Shown: positions 37,402 through 49,380, numbered from the stretch's first letter. The stretch: DNA of 64,000 bases from Syncephalis fuscata (GCA_025786725.1 JAHLTZ010000005.1:186001-250000); one strand, 5' to 3'. Notes: generated by a model not told the origin, from the letters alone. Translations and numbers: made by a program.

Positions 37402-40400
37402 AGCCATAAATTGGAGGGCATTTTTTAAAATATAGACCAAAAATTAAATTAAATTAAAATTTGTTTTATTACTTTAATATACATATTATTAAAACTAACA
37501 TGCTATTTCATATGTAATTATGCTGCTAGAATGCTAACTTAATTATCAGATTATTGAAATAATAAACGCTATATTTTGCCACTTTTTATTGCTATAACTT
37601 TTTTTCTTTATTTGTTAGTTCGTTTTCATTTGCACCCAACAACGTTTACTATTCATACATCTAATGTTTCTACTACATACTAGCTATTCCATAAACTATA
37701 ATTTATAAGCAATAGTGGTATACCATATGGACTTGTAAACAATAGATAATAATTTAATTAAAATGTATTATAGTTGTTATTAAATTATTTATTTAAATAA
37801 TGTACCAATATTACTTATTGTAGTCATAGTATAAACTATAGTATTTGTGGTTGTTATTATAAATACTACTTATTAAATTGAAGGTATAATTGTGTATATT
37901 GCTTAATAAATTATGATCAGCCTTGGCTTAGTAATAATAGCGATATATAATCATACATTTAATTAAATACTATTTTTTTCTTAATTAATACAATAAAATA
38001 TTATCAACAGCTTTCACTGTCGATTCTTCTGATATCATTGTGCAAACTTGTTATTTCTTTTGCTGATTAAAGTGTTTAAAGACATAGTTCAATAAATAAA
38101 ATAGGTTTAAATTTACAGCTAATAAAGCTAGTATTAAATATATAATAGTTTTGAATATTGCGTAATGGCTATATGATAGAGCAAAAAATACATAATATTT
38201 AATACACAATAAGTAGGATAAATAAATAAAGTGTATTAAAATCATAGCAAACATAATATGTCTGGTATATATAAAATAATATAGCTGAATAAAGGGTGTA
38301 TCTGTACAAGATAACGATAATGATAAATTTATGGTTTAAAAACCACACATTGTCGCATAATCGATAACGTGCTAAGTTAAAACATTACTGCTTTAATAAT
38401 TAAAAACAACAAAATGACTGAGCCACGCACAATTATGATCTTGTACATAAATAACAGGTTAACTTTGCGATAATTGCTTATTTTATATGGATACAAAATT
38501 ACCTGTTTAATAGCTTGTAATTTGATTAATTAAAAAATTGAATAGTTAATTATTCTATTATTTCAACATATTGGCACAGTTCAATGGTTTGATAAATTGG
38601 GACAGTTTTAAATATAGCTAGTAATTCAAATGATCAATGGCAATGTTTCTAAGTATTAGTATAGTAATAGCTATGTACTGTAATAAACAGTGCTGGAATG
38701 GTAAAAAAGCAGCTAAGGAAAAACTTGAGCAACATTTCCTTTACTAGGTATTATAGGTCCTATAATCGCGTAATAGTACTGTATACTTAATTAATTTAGT
38801 AGCTCGCTTGCAAATGCCACGAGTTTTATGAAGGTCATTAAGCAATCGACATCATTATTTAAAAATAAACTGAATTAGGTACTATTTACGTGCTGGCTAT
38901 AAATGAGTAATATTACACACATAAATATCACGTGATAATATACTATGTAATTAATGCACATTACTAAGTATGGAAATAGACATAATTAAGTTTATAGTTT
39001 TTGAGTATTATCTGACTGGAATAGTGATAGCATTTCAATTGATAAAGTAATATTTTAAAAGCTCTCTGCATTTAAAATATTAAGCGTCATTATCTATCAC
39101 ATTTTATTTAGCAGTATTAGTTTGTTCGATTGTGCTTGTTAGCACATTATCATATAATAACTGGCACTTGAAGCAGCATGCTGATTTGTCCATAAATATG
39201 CACCTGTGCATACTGAGAACACACACACTCCAACTCATCCATACGCATGCACACGTCGTTTGTGCCTGATAGGTAGATGAATAGACGGCAGCAACGACAT
39301 CAGCGACTAAAAAGCAGCAGTCGCACATGGTCAAAGACTAGGATTGATGAATAACAACAACTCAAATGAATATCGCCGAGTATCTCGTTTTGTAATTAAA
39401 ACCTTGATTGTGTTATTGTTACAATGTTTATCATAATTATAAATAGATTGTTATTATTCGTGCTAATATTAACGGGCCTAGGAATGAATAAACAATGTAG
39501 TGCGTATGGATGAAAGAATAAAAGAATGAAAGAATGCTACTTTAGTGTGTATGGATGAATCTATGAATGGCTCCATGGATGAAAGATAATGATTGAACTC
39601 CGCCTTTGCGTTGCTTCATTTGATTTGTTACCACGCTGCTTTGTTCTAAAAACTATCCTCTGGTTGGTTTTTGATCAAAAGGTAGATAGGCTATCGTTGC
39701 AGCATGAACGGCGTCTGCTCCATCTATTGCTTATAATTACGCTTTGTCTTGCACTGTAGACATGCCAGTCCCTGAATCACTATTCTCCATCTAATAGTTA
39801 TTGTAACAGTAGCTTTTGATCTCCGTCTTCTTGTGCATGTGTCTGTTTCATTCTAACAAAAATACAATCCCATTCTTTATCAATTTTCTTGCCTTTACAG
39901 TTACAGCTATTATTATTATTTTTATTATTACCATTGTGTGATCAATAAGCATAATAATAATAATAAACCTTGATACTTTCAACTCATCCACACACCCACC
40001 CACCCACACGATTATCTGACTTACAACTTTTCTTCCGGTTAGCATTCCGTTTCACTGCTTTCATCGGAATTTTTGTCATTGTTGCAATTGCTTGTATCTT
40101 TGGTGGCTAGCCTACTTGCTCAATTCCTTTCCTCTTCATTCCTTCATTCTCCTTTTACGCGAGTAGCTACTGAGCAGTTGTAGTTGTGGCCGTGGCTATT
40201 GTAGTGCTGACGTCTTATCTCTCTCCCTCCGTTTCGTCAATATATACACCGTTGATACAGCGGACTATCGTTATTTCAACGCACGCCCTCTTTACTGCCA
40301 CTATTGCCACCATTACTACTGTTGCGGCTGCTATCGGTACTGATTCCCCATAGTGTTTCTATTACCGTTTATCATCTGCTTACCCCCGCGGCTATCGCAA

Positions 40401-40470
40401 CCACATCTGGCTGACTTGACGGCTAAAGGGTGCTTGTTATAGCGCCTGATACTACCGTGCAGCACCACTG

Positions 40471-43099
40471 ATGGACTATTTTTCCAAGTTTAAGCGCAAT
40501 GTGGGCACCACGCCCACCAACCGAGCCAAGCCAACGGCTGTAATGCAGCTGGCTAAATTCCATAAGTGCTGGAACTACGTGCATGTAAGTTATTCGCGGT
40601 ATCTATCATTGGATACACTCTACGTGGATTGTATTATTAATGGATATTAATTCATTTAATGATCCATTTACACACTAGAATTTATACTTTATTGAGGATA
40701 AAAAGGCCCAGGTCAATGTGCAACAAACGCCGATTCCACAGCATTTGCGATCGATGGTAGACATTCTAGTGGATGAAGAAATCCGACTTGATGAAGATCA
40801 AACAGGTCTTTGCATGGAGTACTTGCTAAAGAACAATGTACTTACTATTCTGGTCAATATTGCATCGTCAAATTTCCCGCAAGGCGTACGCGGCGAAGTA
40901 GTACGCTGTATCGCGAGTATGATCAATTTACTTGATGACAAATTCCTTGTCCATAACGCGGTGTTCAAACCGACGCTTAAACTGATTCGTATGTGTGTTA
41001 AAGAGACACAGAACGATGAAACGCATCATGAAGATTTAATGGAATTGATGTACGTTATTTGCAGTAAGATCCACGGCTATCCCGACTTGCTTAATATCTT
41101 TTTCCATGACCGTACATGGCTGCGTACACCTTGGAAGAAGACCCTTACGGCCGAACAATGGATGGATGTGATGCGAACAAATGCATCGGCCAATAGTCCA
41201 ACTGGCACGACACGTCGTCGCCTATTTAGTACGGCCAAGATTGCCGCAGCTGCTACACATCGCACCGACGACCCTGATACCGACTCGATATTAAGTAAAG
41301 ATGCAGCGATTGCTGATGCATACGTAGCCTCAGGAGCTGGTTCGGCCGCATCGAAGCGTATGTCGATGATGTCGGTTATGTCGTATGCATCCGATCTACA
41401 GCCAGATACACCAGTAACACCTAAGCCAGATTATGAATTCGCTTTATTCAGCTATCTATTAGGCTATGTACACCGTGAAGGCAAAGCGGGAGATTATGCT
41501 AGAACAGCCATTTTATTTATCATTGAGCTGGCTACTGGCTCACTAGGCGACTATCTATTGCAAAGCAGTTCATTCCCGGCCATTACTGCAGCCGGGATTG
41601 GTGCGCTCTTTTCACAGCTACCACGCTCATTCATGCATGATGAAGATGGCAACGAGTCGGAATCAATTGATTTCCACCGAAAGCTTGATGCATTTGCTAA
41701 AGAACTCGAGTTCTGCCAGGATGTACTTGACCGCTGTCCAACACCGGCCATTTCGCAAGCATTACTAGCCAATATTCGCCGTGTATTTCTAGAGAATATT
41801 ATCTGGCCAAGTCTAACCACCTGTTCAGATGCAGATGGCTCAGCCGAAGCAGCCATCAGCTATTTGGACGTTATTTTACGTAATCTACGCCAGCCTGATA
41901 TGATCGATCTGGTACTTAGCTATCTTGGCCTACCCCTCGATATTGGCGATGACGATGACGATGAAGACAATGCAAATATTACAAAACGTGAAAAGAGCGA
42001 ATCATCACCGCCATCATCATCCTCTAGCCGGAAACTGAGTGACGATGCCATGGATATCGATGATAACGGTTCGCCAGCCGATGGGTTCCTATTGTCCAAT
42101 CTTGTGCTTACTTTATTGAATTCGACATCAGAACCAACAGTTACTGTAACACTTCACCTTCTTGAAACACTGCTAACGCTGCATTGTTCACGTACACGTC
42201 GATTGGTCGGTGGTGCCCGTATTAAACACATAACACCACATCGTATTGAAGATCACCGTCGCGAGCTAGATTTGTATATGTCGGTTGCCGGAATGCTTAA
42301 TCCGGACCTAACACGCGACGATGATGCATTCTCTGAAGGTTATGACCGCTATTTACATGACGCGGAGGGTATTGTTGAGACGCATCGAATAGCGCATGAA
42401 ATGACCGGTGCTTGTCCACCACGCTACCGTGTCGATCCAGAGGCAGCATTACCACGCTCTCTTAATCGTTTACTTACGAATTACTACACTAATTCACGTC
42501 GAATGAATTTGGCATTGTCGGGCGTGGTCGCCGCATTGGCCCATTGTCAGTATCGTGACGTGGATGGATGGATGGCGTGCATTAGCCAGCCTATTAATAA
42601 ACGCAGTCGCGGTGGTGCCGCTAACCGTCGTCGTCGCCGTCGCCGTCAGCCTCGTGGCTCGTTCGATCAAGCAGGCTTTTTATCCGATGACGATATATTT
42701 GCCTCGGATGATGATGCTGCTTCTGGCTCGACCGCATATGAAGACGACGATACCGAGGAAACGACCGAGGAAGGCACGACCGATACCGATACACTGGCCA
42801 GTCGAGATAATGGTGTGCCGCCACCACCCGTGCTTTACTGTACACTTGAGCTACTAAGCGGCAAGGTACTTGAATTACGTTCGCGCAATCCCGAATTCGA
42901 CACGTATCTACGTGAACGACGCAAAGGCATTCGTCAGCCGCACTTATCGGTCATTCCGCGCCGAGTCGACGATGCAAGCGGCCGACAGCTTAGCGATCTT
43001 ATTGACTCGACACTAATGCTCGAGGAAGTTTGCAAGGAGTGGCTTAGTTTGGTACAAGTGCGTCGTAGTGTAGGTTTGGATGCTGTAGCTTATTATTAA
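40471..43099 (+). CDS. FHIP family protein (FAM160/RAI16-like)
   Basis: Two exons are predicted, 40471-40584 and 40679-43099, giving 844 aa. FHIP proteins bridge Hook adaptors and FTS on early endosomes for dynein-driven transport. Conserved blocks are visible in order: WNYVHNLYFIE near residue 35, IPQHLRSMVDILVDEE, GLCMEYLLKNNVLTILV, FPQGVRGEVVRCIASMI, FLVHNAVFKPTLKLIRMC, HGYPDLLNIFF, and further on LFSYLLGYVHREGKAGDYAR followed by AAGIGALFSQLPRSF. The helical-repeat pattern and total size fit the family. Two acidic or Ser-rich insertions (DDDDDEDN at about residue 415 and a DDDDIFASDDDAASGS stretch near 680), and an Arg run (NRRRRRRR) before the latter, are lineage-specific and probably disordered. 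The C-terminal residues end in DAVAYY. Confidence 0.82.
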
Positions 43100-44866
43100 A
43101 GCGAACAATTGGTTTCAGTTTTATTACATGTACGTTGGCTTAGTGGTGGTAGAGCGATGTTATAATGATCAGTATTTGTGTTATAAGTAAAGTGTTGGTC
43201 AAGTGTATATAATGTTACTATTGTTGTGTCATTTAATATATCATGTATCGATTTTTGTTATTATTTATTAAACATTATTATTATTTGGGGGATAAATGAC
43301 TTTAGTTGATAACATTCGCGCAACTTAACTACATATTTGTTCTATTGAACATGGCGCTGGGTGATGAGTGACATTAGTCATCAGAATACTTATCATCATA
43401 GATTCATTATTCAGTACGCATATATCCTTTATTCACCTATATCCTTTATCCATCCATACCATTCTCATTATATTCCATACTACCATATATCACTCTATGC
43501 TATACTAGACACAATTTATTCTTTATATGTTCCAATACAATTTACTCATTCCACTTGGTAAGTATTTGTCATAAGTTATACCATCTGCTGTATGTTGGTT
43601 ATGCACTATTCAAAATTGTTTCCGGACTATTACTGGTTTTACTAGCTGTAAAGTCAGCTTATTTCACTTATTAGTATATAAACACTACTTGTAACTAATA
43701 CATGTAATAGAAAACAAACAATAGTTTTGAATACTACATGGTCACTATATGACAGAATAATACATGACAGACTGAATATATAACGGGAAAACATAGACAG
43801 TAACATTGGTTTTATAATGCATACAACTCCATAAATGTAATGAGCAAGAATTATAAATAATAAAGCTATCACAAATTAACAACGATTCTAAATAGAATAA
43901 GTTTAAATAAGCATAAAGTGTTATAGAACAGTAGGAAGGAGCATAATAAATGAGCAATATTCATCTTGTGGTAATGACTTGTTTGGAATGATGACCAATA
44001 CTAATTAGTTGCCTGCTTAAGACATATGTTACAGTTTATTTATACATTATACTTGTTTGCTGTTAATTCGACCAATTGAAGGCTTGCCGCCTGTTGTAAA
44101 TTATTTATTATATCTTTGACAAGGTTTGTAAGCATACTGAAAAGCTGTCTACTGATAATAACTTGTAGATATAGAGCAAGGGTATAGCGGTCTATTAATT
44201 TGCACTCTGTTGCTATGAATGTATTCTTTTTGTAAGATTTATTTATGCTGTTTAAAATATACAAACGCGAATGTGATAAATTGTTGTGCCATAACATATT
44301 TATACTACTCTTTTGTTAATATATATATAAAATACAAAGAATATTATTACACATTTATTGATGTCTTGAATAGCAAAAGTAGAACCTTGAAGGAGTATTA
44401 TAGCGCTGTAATAAGAGTTGACTAAACAAAAGTAATATATACCAATAACTTTGAGGAATAATGTTTTATTAAATGATAAATAATCATACGTGTATTTATA
44501 TCAAACCCATGCTACACGTGTATCAATATTTATATCGTTTAAATTTAAAAGCGTAGTAGCTGTTGAGCTGATGATTCACCACGATAAAGTAACAATAATA
44601 TTGTACTGATAACATATTAAATTAACTAAAATCAAAACAACATATTAGCCAATCCAGCATTTATATATACAATGCCACAATAGATCTACAGCTTGCGCTA
44701 TAGTCTGATTGTAGGCTGGATTTAATGCCTCGTAATCAAACGCTATTGCGTTACCATCAATCATAATCTCAAAATTAAAGAATATAGACATTATTACAAG
44801 TAAACTGTTGTAGCACCATGGCTAGTAAACTTAATAAACAATTTATGATTTATTGAACCTATATTC
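43100..44866. other. Intergenic region with dispersed repeat
   Basis: About 1.8 kb. It contains dispersed repeat copy B (43240-43440) and AT-rich sequence that gives several short, low-complexity minus-strand open frames (43654-44297). Those frames are Leu/Ile/Tyr-rich in the way random AT-rich DNA is. No gene is called. Confidence 0.55.
43240..43440 (+). repeat. Dispersed AT-rich repeat, copy B
   Basis: The order TTTATTAA, GGGGGATAAATGACT, CTATTGAACATG, GGTGATGAGTGACAT, AGTCATCAGAATACTTATC and TTATTCAGTACGCATATATC closely parallels copy A at 18340-18490 and copy C at 1195-1400, including the spacing. Confidence 0.65.
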
Positions 44867-45598
44867 TTAGTTTCCGCAAACAACTGACTTTTCATGTTTG
44901 ACGCACTTGGTCGCTGTAGGGCAACCAAGGGTAACCCAAGCACCGTTGTTGCATATTTTTGTAGAGTTACCGTCGCAGTCCCAAGTACCAGATACACAAA
45001 CACCTTGAGGACCACCAACTGGAGGCGCGGGAGTTGCTGGAGCGGAAACATCTTTAGTCTCGCTCTTTATAACAGGACCAGCGCTTGCTTCTGTTTCCAC
45101 AGTTGTATTTACTGGAGATTCATTACTCTCATCATCATAAATCTCTTCTGTGTCTTCAGTTTCTGTTTGCGTTGTAGCATCGGAATCAGTTACTTCCGCT
45201 GTAGGAGCTGTAGGAGTGGTAGACGTTGTAGGAGCTGTGGTGGTTGTAGAAACTGTAGACGTTGTAGGAGCTGTGGTGGTTGTAGGAGTTGTTTCTTTGC
45301 TTGGCTGCGTTGGAGCCGGAGCCGGAGCCGGAGCCGGAATTGGGGCCGGAGTTTCCTTGTCCTTAAACATGGCAAGGATCTTAGTTGTTAAGTCTTGGTC
45401 GTTACACTTGCACATCAAATTGGCTTCAGTAAAGTCGTAGCAACGATTAAATTGGATGTTTGGACCAATTTTTAAGCAAGTTGACTGGCAAGTCTTTTTC
45501 CATTCTGGATGGAGGCATGGCACTACCGTATCGTCAGCGGATGCAGCGGCAGCGGCAAACGCTATGGTAATAAGAACAGCGACGATTGATGATTGCAT
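44867..45598 (-). CDS. Secreted six-cysteine protein with C-terminal CBM19-like chitin-binding module
   Basis: A single exon of 243 aa. A clear signal peptide (MQSSIVAVLITIAFAAAAASA) precedes a small domain with cysteine spacing C-x8-C-x3-C-x11-C-x9-C-x-C (from CLHPEWKKTC). A long Thr/Pro/Ala-rich linker follows (PAPAPAPAP and TTTTAPTTS types), likely O-glycosylated. The last 45 residues have C-x6-C-x7-C-x9-C-x5-C-x8-C, with GTWDCDG, NNGAW and CPTATKC. This resembles the CBM19-type chitin-binding module found at the C-terminus of fungal chitinases. A role in binding chitin of its own wall or of a host is plausible but inferred. Its first 80 residues and about 150 nt of upstream DNA are nearly identical to the gene at 48560-49225, so they are recent duplicates. 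Confidence 0.8.
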   Translation of the reverse strand: MQSSIVAVLITIAFAAAAASADDTVVPCLHPEWKKTCQSTCLKIGPNIQFNRCYDFTEANLMCKCNDQDLTTKILAMFKDKETPAPIPAPAPAPAPTQPSKETTPTTTTAPTTSTVSTTTTAPTTSTTPTAPTAEVTDSDATTQTETEDTEEIYDDESNESPVNTTVETEASAGPVIKSETKDVSAPATPAPPVGGPQGVCVSGTWDCDGNSTKICNNGAWVTLGCPTATKCVKHEKSVVCGN

Positions 45599-47134
45599 GT
45601 TGGTATATGGAATGATATGGCTTGTGATATATCAAAATACTGGCCGGCAGAATTTTGTAAACGTGAGTTGAAGTCAGTGTAGAAAGCAAATAGATGGTAT
45701 GAAGATAAGTTGAACTTGTAGCATTTGCGAAGGCTATTTATTTAAACTGAACGAGATAGCTTGGCTTATACTGCTTGCATGGCGAGGTGACATATCGGGA
45801 TTGTAAGAACTTAACGCTGATTTAAAACTTGTTTCTTTGGGGCCCATGCCCATGTGTATGTCAATACACAAAAAGGTAGTACTTGTCAAAAACTACGGGC
45901 CATTCTTAGGTGCACTGAAGCGCTGTTTTATTTTTCCTTGATAGACAGGATAGGTGGTGGCACTTTAGTAAAAAGGGGTGCAAACATAGGACAGTGATGG
46001 CACCAACAAAAGATTTGCGGGTTGCTTTGATATCAACTCCGTTTGTTTGAGGGATGGATGTACATTCATAATGGTGACTGAAACATCTGATGACAAGGCC
46101 ATGCAGCACAGCTTCTATGGATAATATCGATTCAAAAGCACCGTTTTTGTAATTCAAAAGGCTTGCCGTTCCTACTTTGGAAACAAGATATAGCTACCTA
46201 TACATTTCAAGTACATAATGATTTGTATAGTCATCAAGAATCAGGAGAGAGTACACCTGAAACGATGGTTTTGAAAATGACTTGACACTGCATATGATAC
46301 CGTTATCATTGGACAGTTTAGCATTAATGCCGTTATGGCTATTGTTACTACTACTGTTATTAGTACCATCATTAGTGTTATTTATTTTCAAGCATTAAAA
46401 CATAAGGTTTGTCACTTTGTTGAATTATGTGTATACAAATATAACTTTTAAACGATAATATTAAAACGAACAACCGTGTAATGCTTCGAGTTAAAATATT
46501 TTAACAGTCTAAAGGCCATGGCGTGCATATTATTGATTTGCTATCATGTCACTTTAATTAATACAAACCTTGTAAATTATGCACCACTACCATGTAATTA
46601 TTATTGAAATAGGCATGATTACTATTTCATTATTAATTCCCATTTCATTTTACTGGTATTTAAAACCGTTATTTAGTAACTTATCAACTAAACTGTAATA
46701 ATTATTAGTCGATTGAAAAAGTGATCTAATAGTCATTGATATATTCTCGAGTTATCTTCTAAGGAAATCTATTTTATAATATGGCCAACGTAATAGATAT
46801 TAAGAATCGGTATATGTTGTTTTCAGGAACAATACTATAGCAATTTCTAGATTACAATACCAGCATCAAGCCTTTTAAAGGTACACCAATAAAACATGTG
46901 GTTAATTAAATTGATCGTATAGAAAAAACGAAGGTTTACTACATTTACGTTTGACCATTTTATCAAATAGCGGTAACATCGATGATTTATAACCATTTTA
47001 GTAAACGAATAAGTTTCATTAATATTTTAAAAAAGCTCAATTAGCTTATTGCTTTATCTTATTAAAAAGTAAAGTTTTTAATATTATAGTTAGTTATTGT
47101 GTTGGTTTCGACTAATTATTATTACCTTATTGAC
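45599..47134. other. Intergenic region with retroelement relic
   Basis: It contains the duplicated promoter block of the secreted gene (45599-45745, with TATTTATTTA at about 45735), the Copia-like integrase relic at about 45906-46391, and then AT-rich DNA to the next paralog. No intact gene is seen besides these. Confidence 0.55.
45906..46391 (-). pseudogene. Degenerate Ty1/Copia-like integrase fragment
   Basis: Two minus-strand open stretches, 46391-46194 and 46157-45906, lie in one frame separated by a TAG at 46196-46194. The first ends VYSLLILDDYTNHYVLEMYR, like the IDDYSR-type strand of the Copia integrase core. The second contains SIPQTNGVDIKATRKSFVGA and AITVLCLHPFL, like the TPQQNGVAERKNR segment that follows the catalytic residues. 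The catalytic residues themselves are not recognisable. No reverse transcriptase or LTR was found nearby, so this is an old fragment. The match is by eye only. Confidence 0.4.
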
Positions 47135-47377
47135 TTATTTCTTTTCCTCAAACTTAGCAATTAGTTGGCTTGTCAGATCCTGGCCATTGCACTTGCACAT
47201 CAAATTGTTTTTGTCATAGTCGTAGCAGCGGTTGAATTCGATGTTTGGGCCAATCTTTAAACACTCTTCTTGACAAGTCTTTTTCCATTCGGGATAAAGA
47301 CATGCAGCTCCATCTGCCGCAGCAACGGTGGCGGCAAACCCAGCGATAACAAGTCCAACGATAATTGAGGATTTCAT
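47135..47377 (-). CDS. Short secreted six-cysteine protein
   Basis: A single exon of 80 aa. It has a signal peptide (MKSSIIVGLVIAGFAATVAAA) and one domain with exactly the C-x8-C-x3-C-x11-C-x9-C-x-C spacing of its two neighbours (CLYPEWKKTCQEEC, then CYDYDKNNLMCKC). It stops at a Lys-rich end (KFEEKK) where the neighbours continue into linkers. It is a complete minimal member of the family, without a chitin-binding module. Its size and cysteine content are those of fungal effector-like proteins. Function is unknown. Confidence 0.75.
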   Translation of the reverse strand: MKSSIIVGLVIAGFAATVAAADGAACLYPEWKKTCQEECLKIGPNIEFNRCYDYDKNNLMCKCNGQDLTSQLIAKFEEKK

Positions 47378-48559
47378 GCTGTTTGGTATATAAGATGATA
47401 GAATTTGTGAGATGTAAAATACTGATCAACAGAATTTATGGCAGTAATTTATGGTCAGCATAGAAAGCAAATAAATGTTATAAAACTTATTGTGTGTTAT
47501 TTAAATAGATAGATTGTTAAGCAACACAAATCAGTTTGGCATATAATGTTTGAAAATTTAGGCTAATAAAACTAGAGTTATTAAAGCATAATGCATATGT
47601 AAAACCTGTTTCTTCTTGGCATTCATAGTAGCGTATGTCTCGGAGTGCGGAAATGTGACATTCGTGGAAACTATGAGCCATTATTAAATAAATCAAAACA
47701 TTGTTCTACCTCAAATTAAGGCAGTAAAATAATCAATAGCATTTAGTAAAATAAGATGTGGATATAATATGGTTACAATGCTAATAAAATGTCTGTTGAA
47801 GATTTGATGTGTTCATTACCAGCTTTTATTTCATTTCACTAATGTTTAAAAAGTTATTTAATTTATTAATTAGGTTGTGGTAATTATGGTTAATTAAAAA
47901 TAATGGATTTAATAGCTTCAATATATTTTTTAATTATTTACTAAAATAAACTGTTGTGTAGCATGTTCAACGTAATAAATATTAAAATTGATATATATAT
48001 ATATATATTATTCTATGGAACAATACAGTAATGCCGTACAGGCTATAATATTTGTATAAACTTTTCAAAAGCATATTAGTAAAATATATCGTGCATGAAA
48101 TTAATATCATAGAGCAAACAGGGGCTCAATACATTTACGTTTAATTTTAATTTTTTATCAAATTGAAATACTTGTTGCCATTAAAACTAACGTTTATTTC
48201 CAAGTCAATTGCAATGAGTATTTATCTTCATATCTGCTCAATAAACTAAGTATCTGAATAACTAATACCTAAATAAGCTTGTTAGCACTTCTAATTAGAC
48301 ACACAATTTTAAAACTGCACTAGCTATACAATAAATACTGGCTATTTACATTAGTTGTAAATTATATTGATTTTTTAAACGACTATATATTGTGTTTAAA
48401 ATGAGTCATTATTTATTAAACACATTTGCATTTAGTTATTTCAGGCAGTTGCTTTGGTCGACCTAGCGCATTTGGCTCTCGAGGGACAGCCGGTATTAAT
48501 CCAGCGCTGTTACTGCATAACTTAGCCATAATGCCATCATAGTTCCAGGCACCATTTTC
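47378..48559. other. Intergenic region with remnant of a C-terminal domain
   Basis: Mostly AT-rich, with a TA dinucleotide run at about 47992-48008. At the right end (48559-48416, minus strand) the reading frame of the adjacent gene stays open for 47 codons past its TGA and looks like a decayed chitin-binding module; see the next entries. Confidence 0.55.
48416..48559 (-). pseudogene. Decayed chitin-binding module downstream of a TGA
   Basis: Directly after the TGA, in the same frame, the minus strand reads GAWNYDGIMAKLCSN and later PEITKCKCV before a TAA at 48418-48416. This aligns with the paralog's GTWDCDGNSTKICNN and CPTATKCV, but most cysteines are lost (Cys to Tyr after the Trp, for example). 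It appears to be the fossil of the C-terminal module, cut off by one nonsense change and then eroded. Confidence 0.55.
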
Positions 48560-49225
48560 TCAAGCTTCATCAGCAGATGGAGAAGCTGGACCATCAGTTT
48601 TCTTGGCTTGTTTATGCTGCTTTCCTTTGCGATGATTTCTTCTGGGTCCTTTACGACCTTTAGACTTCTTAGTGTCCTTTTTAGTGGGCTTCTCAGGTTT
48701 AGTTTCGGTAGGATTCTTGGCAGGTTCATTGGAGTCAGCTTCGACAGGTTCCTTGGGATCAGTCTTGCCAGGCTTTTTGGAGTCAGTCTTGTTAGGCTTT
48801 TTGGAGTCAGTCTTGTTAGGCTTTTTAGACTCATCGTCGACAGGTTCTTTGGGCTCATCTCCGACAGGTTCTTTGGGCTCATCTTCGACAGGTTCTTTGG
48901 GCTCATCTTCGACAGGTTCTTTACTAGGCTTTTCAGGAGAAGAGGGCGGTGTAGTTGGAGCTGGAGCTGGAGCTGGATTCTTGTTGTCCTTAAACATGGC
49001 AAGGATCTTAGTTGTTAAGTCTTCGTCGTTACACTTGCACATCAAATTGGCTTCAGTAAAGTCGTAGCAACGGTTAAATTGGATGTTTGGACCAATTTTT
49101 AAGCAAGTTGACTGGCAAGTCTTTTTCCATTCTGGATGGAGGCATGGCACCACCGTATCGTCAGCGGATGCAGCGGCAGCGGCAAACGCTATGGTAATAA
49201 GAACAGCGACGATTGATGATTGCAT
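48560..49225 (-). CDS. Secreted six-cysteine protein with charged repeat tail
   Basis: A single exon of 221 aa. The signal peptide and six-cysteine domain are nearly identical to the gene at 44867-45598. After PAPAPAPTTPP the linker is different: it contains tandem acidic repeats of the form EPVEDEPK (four to five copies), then KPNKTDSK repeats, and ends in a basic stretch (KSKGRKGPRRNHRKGKQHKQ). It stops at TGA (48562-48560), exactly where the paralog enters its chitin-binding module. The tail could bind acidic or basic polymers, but that is inference. The repeats are Pro/Lys/Glu-rich and likely disordered. Confidence 0.78.
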   Translation of the reverse strand: MQSSIVAVLITIAFAAAAASADDTVVPCLHPEWKKTCQSTCLKIGPNIQFNRCYDFTEANLMCKCNDEDLTTKILAMFKDNKNPAPAPAPTTPPSSPEKPSKEPVEDEPKEPVEDEPKEPVGDEPKEPVDDESKKPNKTDSKKPNKTDSKKPGKTDPKEPVEADSNEPAKNPTETKPEKPTKKDTKKSKGRKGPRRNHRKGKQHKQAKKTDGPASPSADEA

Positions 49226-49380
49226 GTTGGTATATGGAATGATATGGCTTGTGATATATCAAAATACTGGCCGGCAGAATTTTGTAAGCGTAATTTGGAG
49301 TTGCGTAGAAAGTAAGTAAATGGTATGAAGATAAGCTGAACTTGTAGCATTTGCGAAGGCTATTTATTTGAAATAATTAT
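49226..49380. repeat. Duplicated promoter block of the secreted gene family
   Basis: The roughly 150 nt upstream of the gene at 48560-49225 match the same interval upstream of 44867-45598 (45599-45750) almost base for base near the start codon (TTGGTATATGGAATGATATG, CTGGCCGGCAGAATTTTGTA), diverging with distance. Both end in GAAGGCTATTTATTT, a probable TATA element. Confidence 0.75.

Larger units (their letters stand above)
34220..40470. other. Gene-poor region with tRNA and large palindrome
   Basis: About 6.2 kb of very AT-rich sequence without protein genes. It holds the ~743-bp inverted repeat at 35083-35825, simple ATAATAGTA repeats at about 36984-37022, a small ATATG/CATAT palindrome cluster at 37075-37140, and tRNA-Val. 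A segment around 38080-38260 weakly resembles 43690-43870. The last kilobase is less AT-rich and should contain the FHIP gene promoter and leader, with GTGGG/CCCAC-type repeats at about 39990-40010. Confidence 0.55.

Noticed and set aside
38051-38254. Hydrophobic 67-codon minus-strand frame resembling a membrane protein
   Set aside because: Extreme AT-rich DNA produces Ile/Leu/Tyr/Phe-rich frames by chance; a weakly similar frame at 43.7 kb suggests shared repeat DNA rather than a gene.
44894-45440. Plus-strand frames rich in Cys/Arg/Ser or Val/Gly
   Set aside because: Complement of the Thr/Pro linker of the secreted protein; no start context or homology.
48496-49002. 168-codon minus-strand frame with repeated NLSKMSPK units
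   Set aside because: An out-of-frame reading of the EPVEDEPK repeats in the secreted gene.
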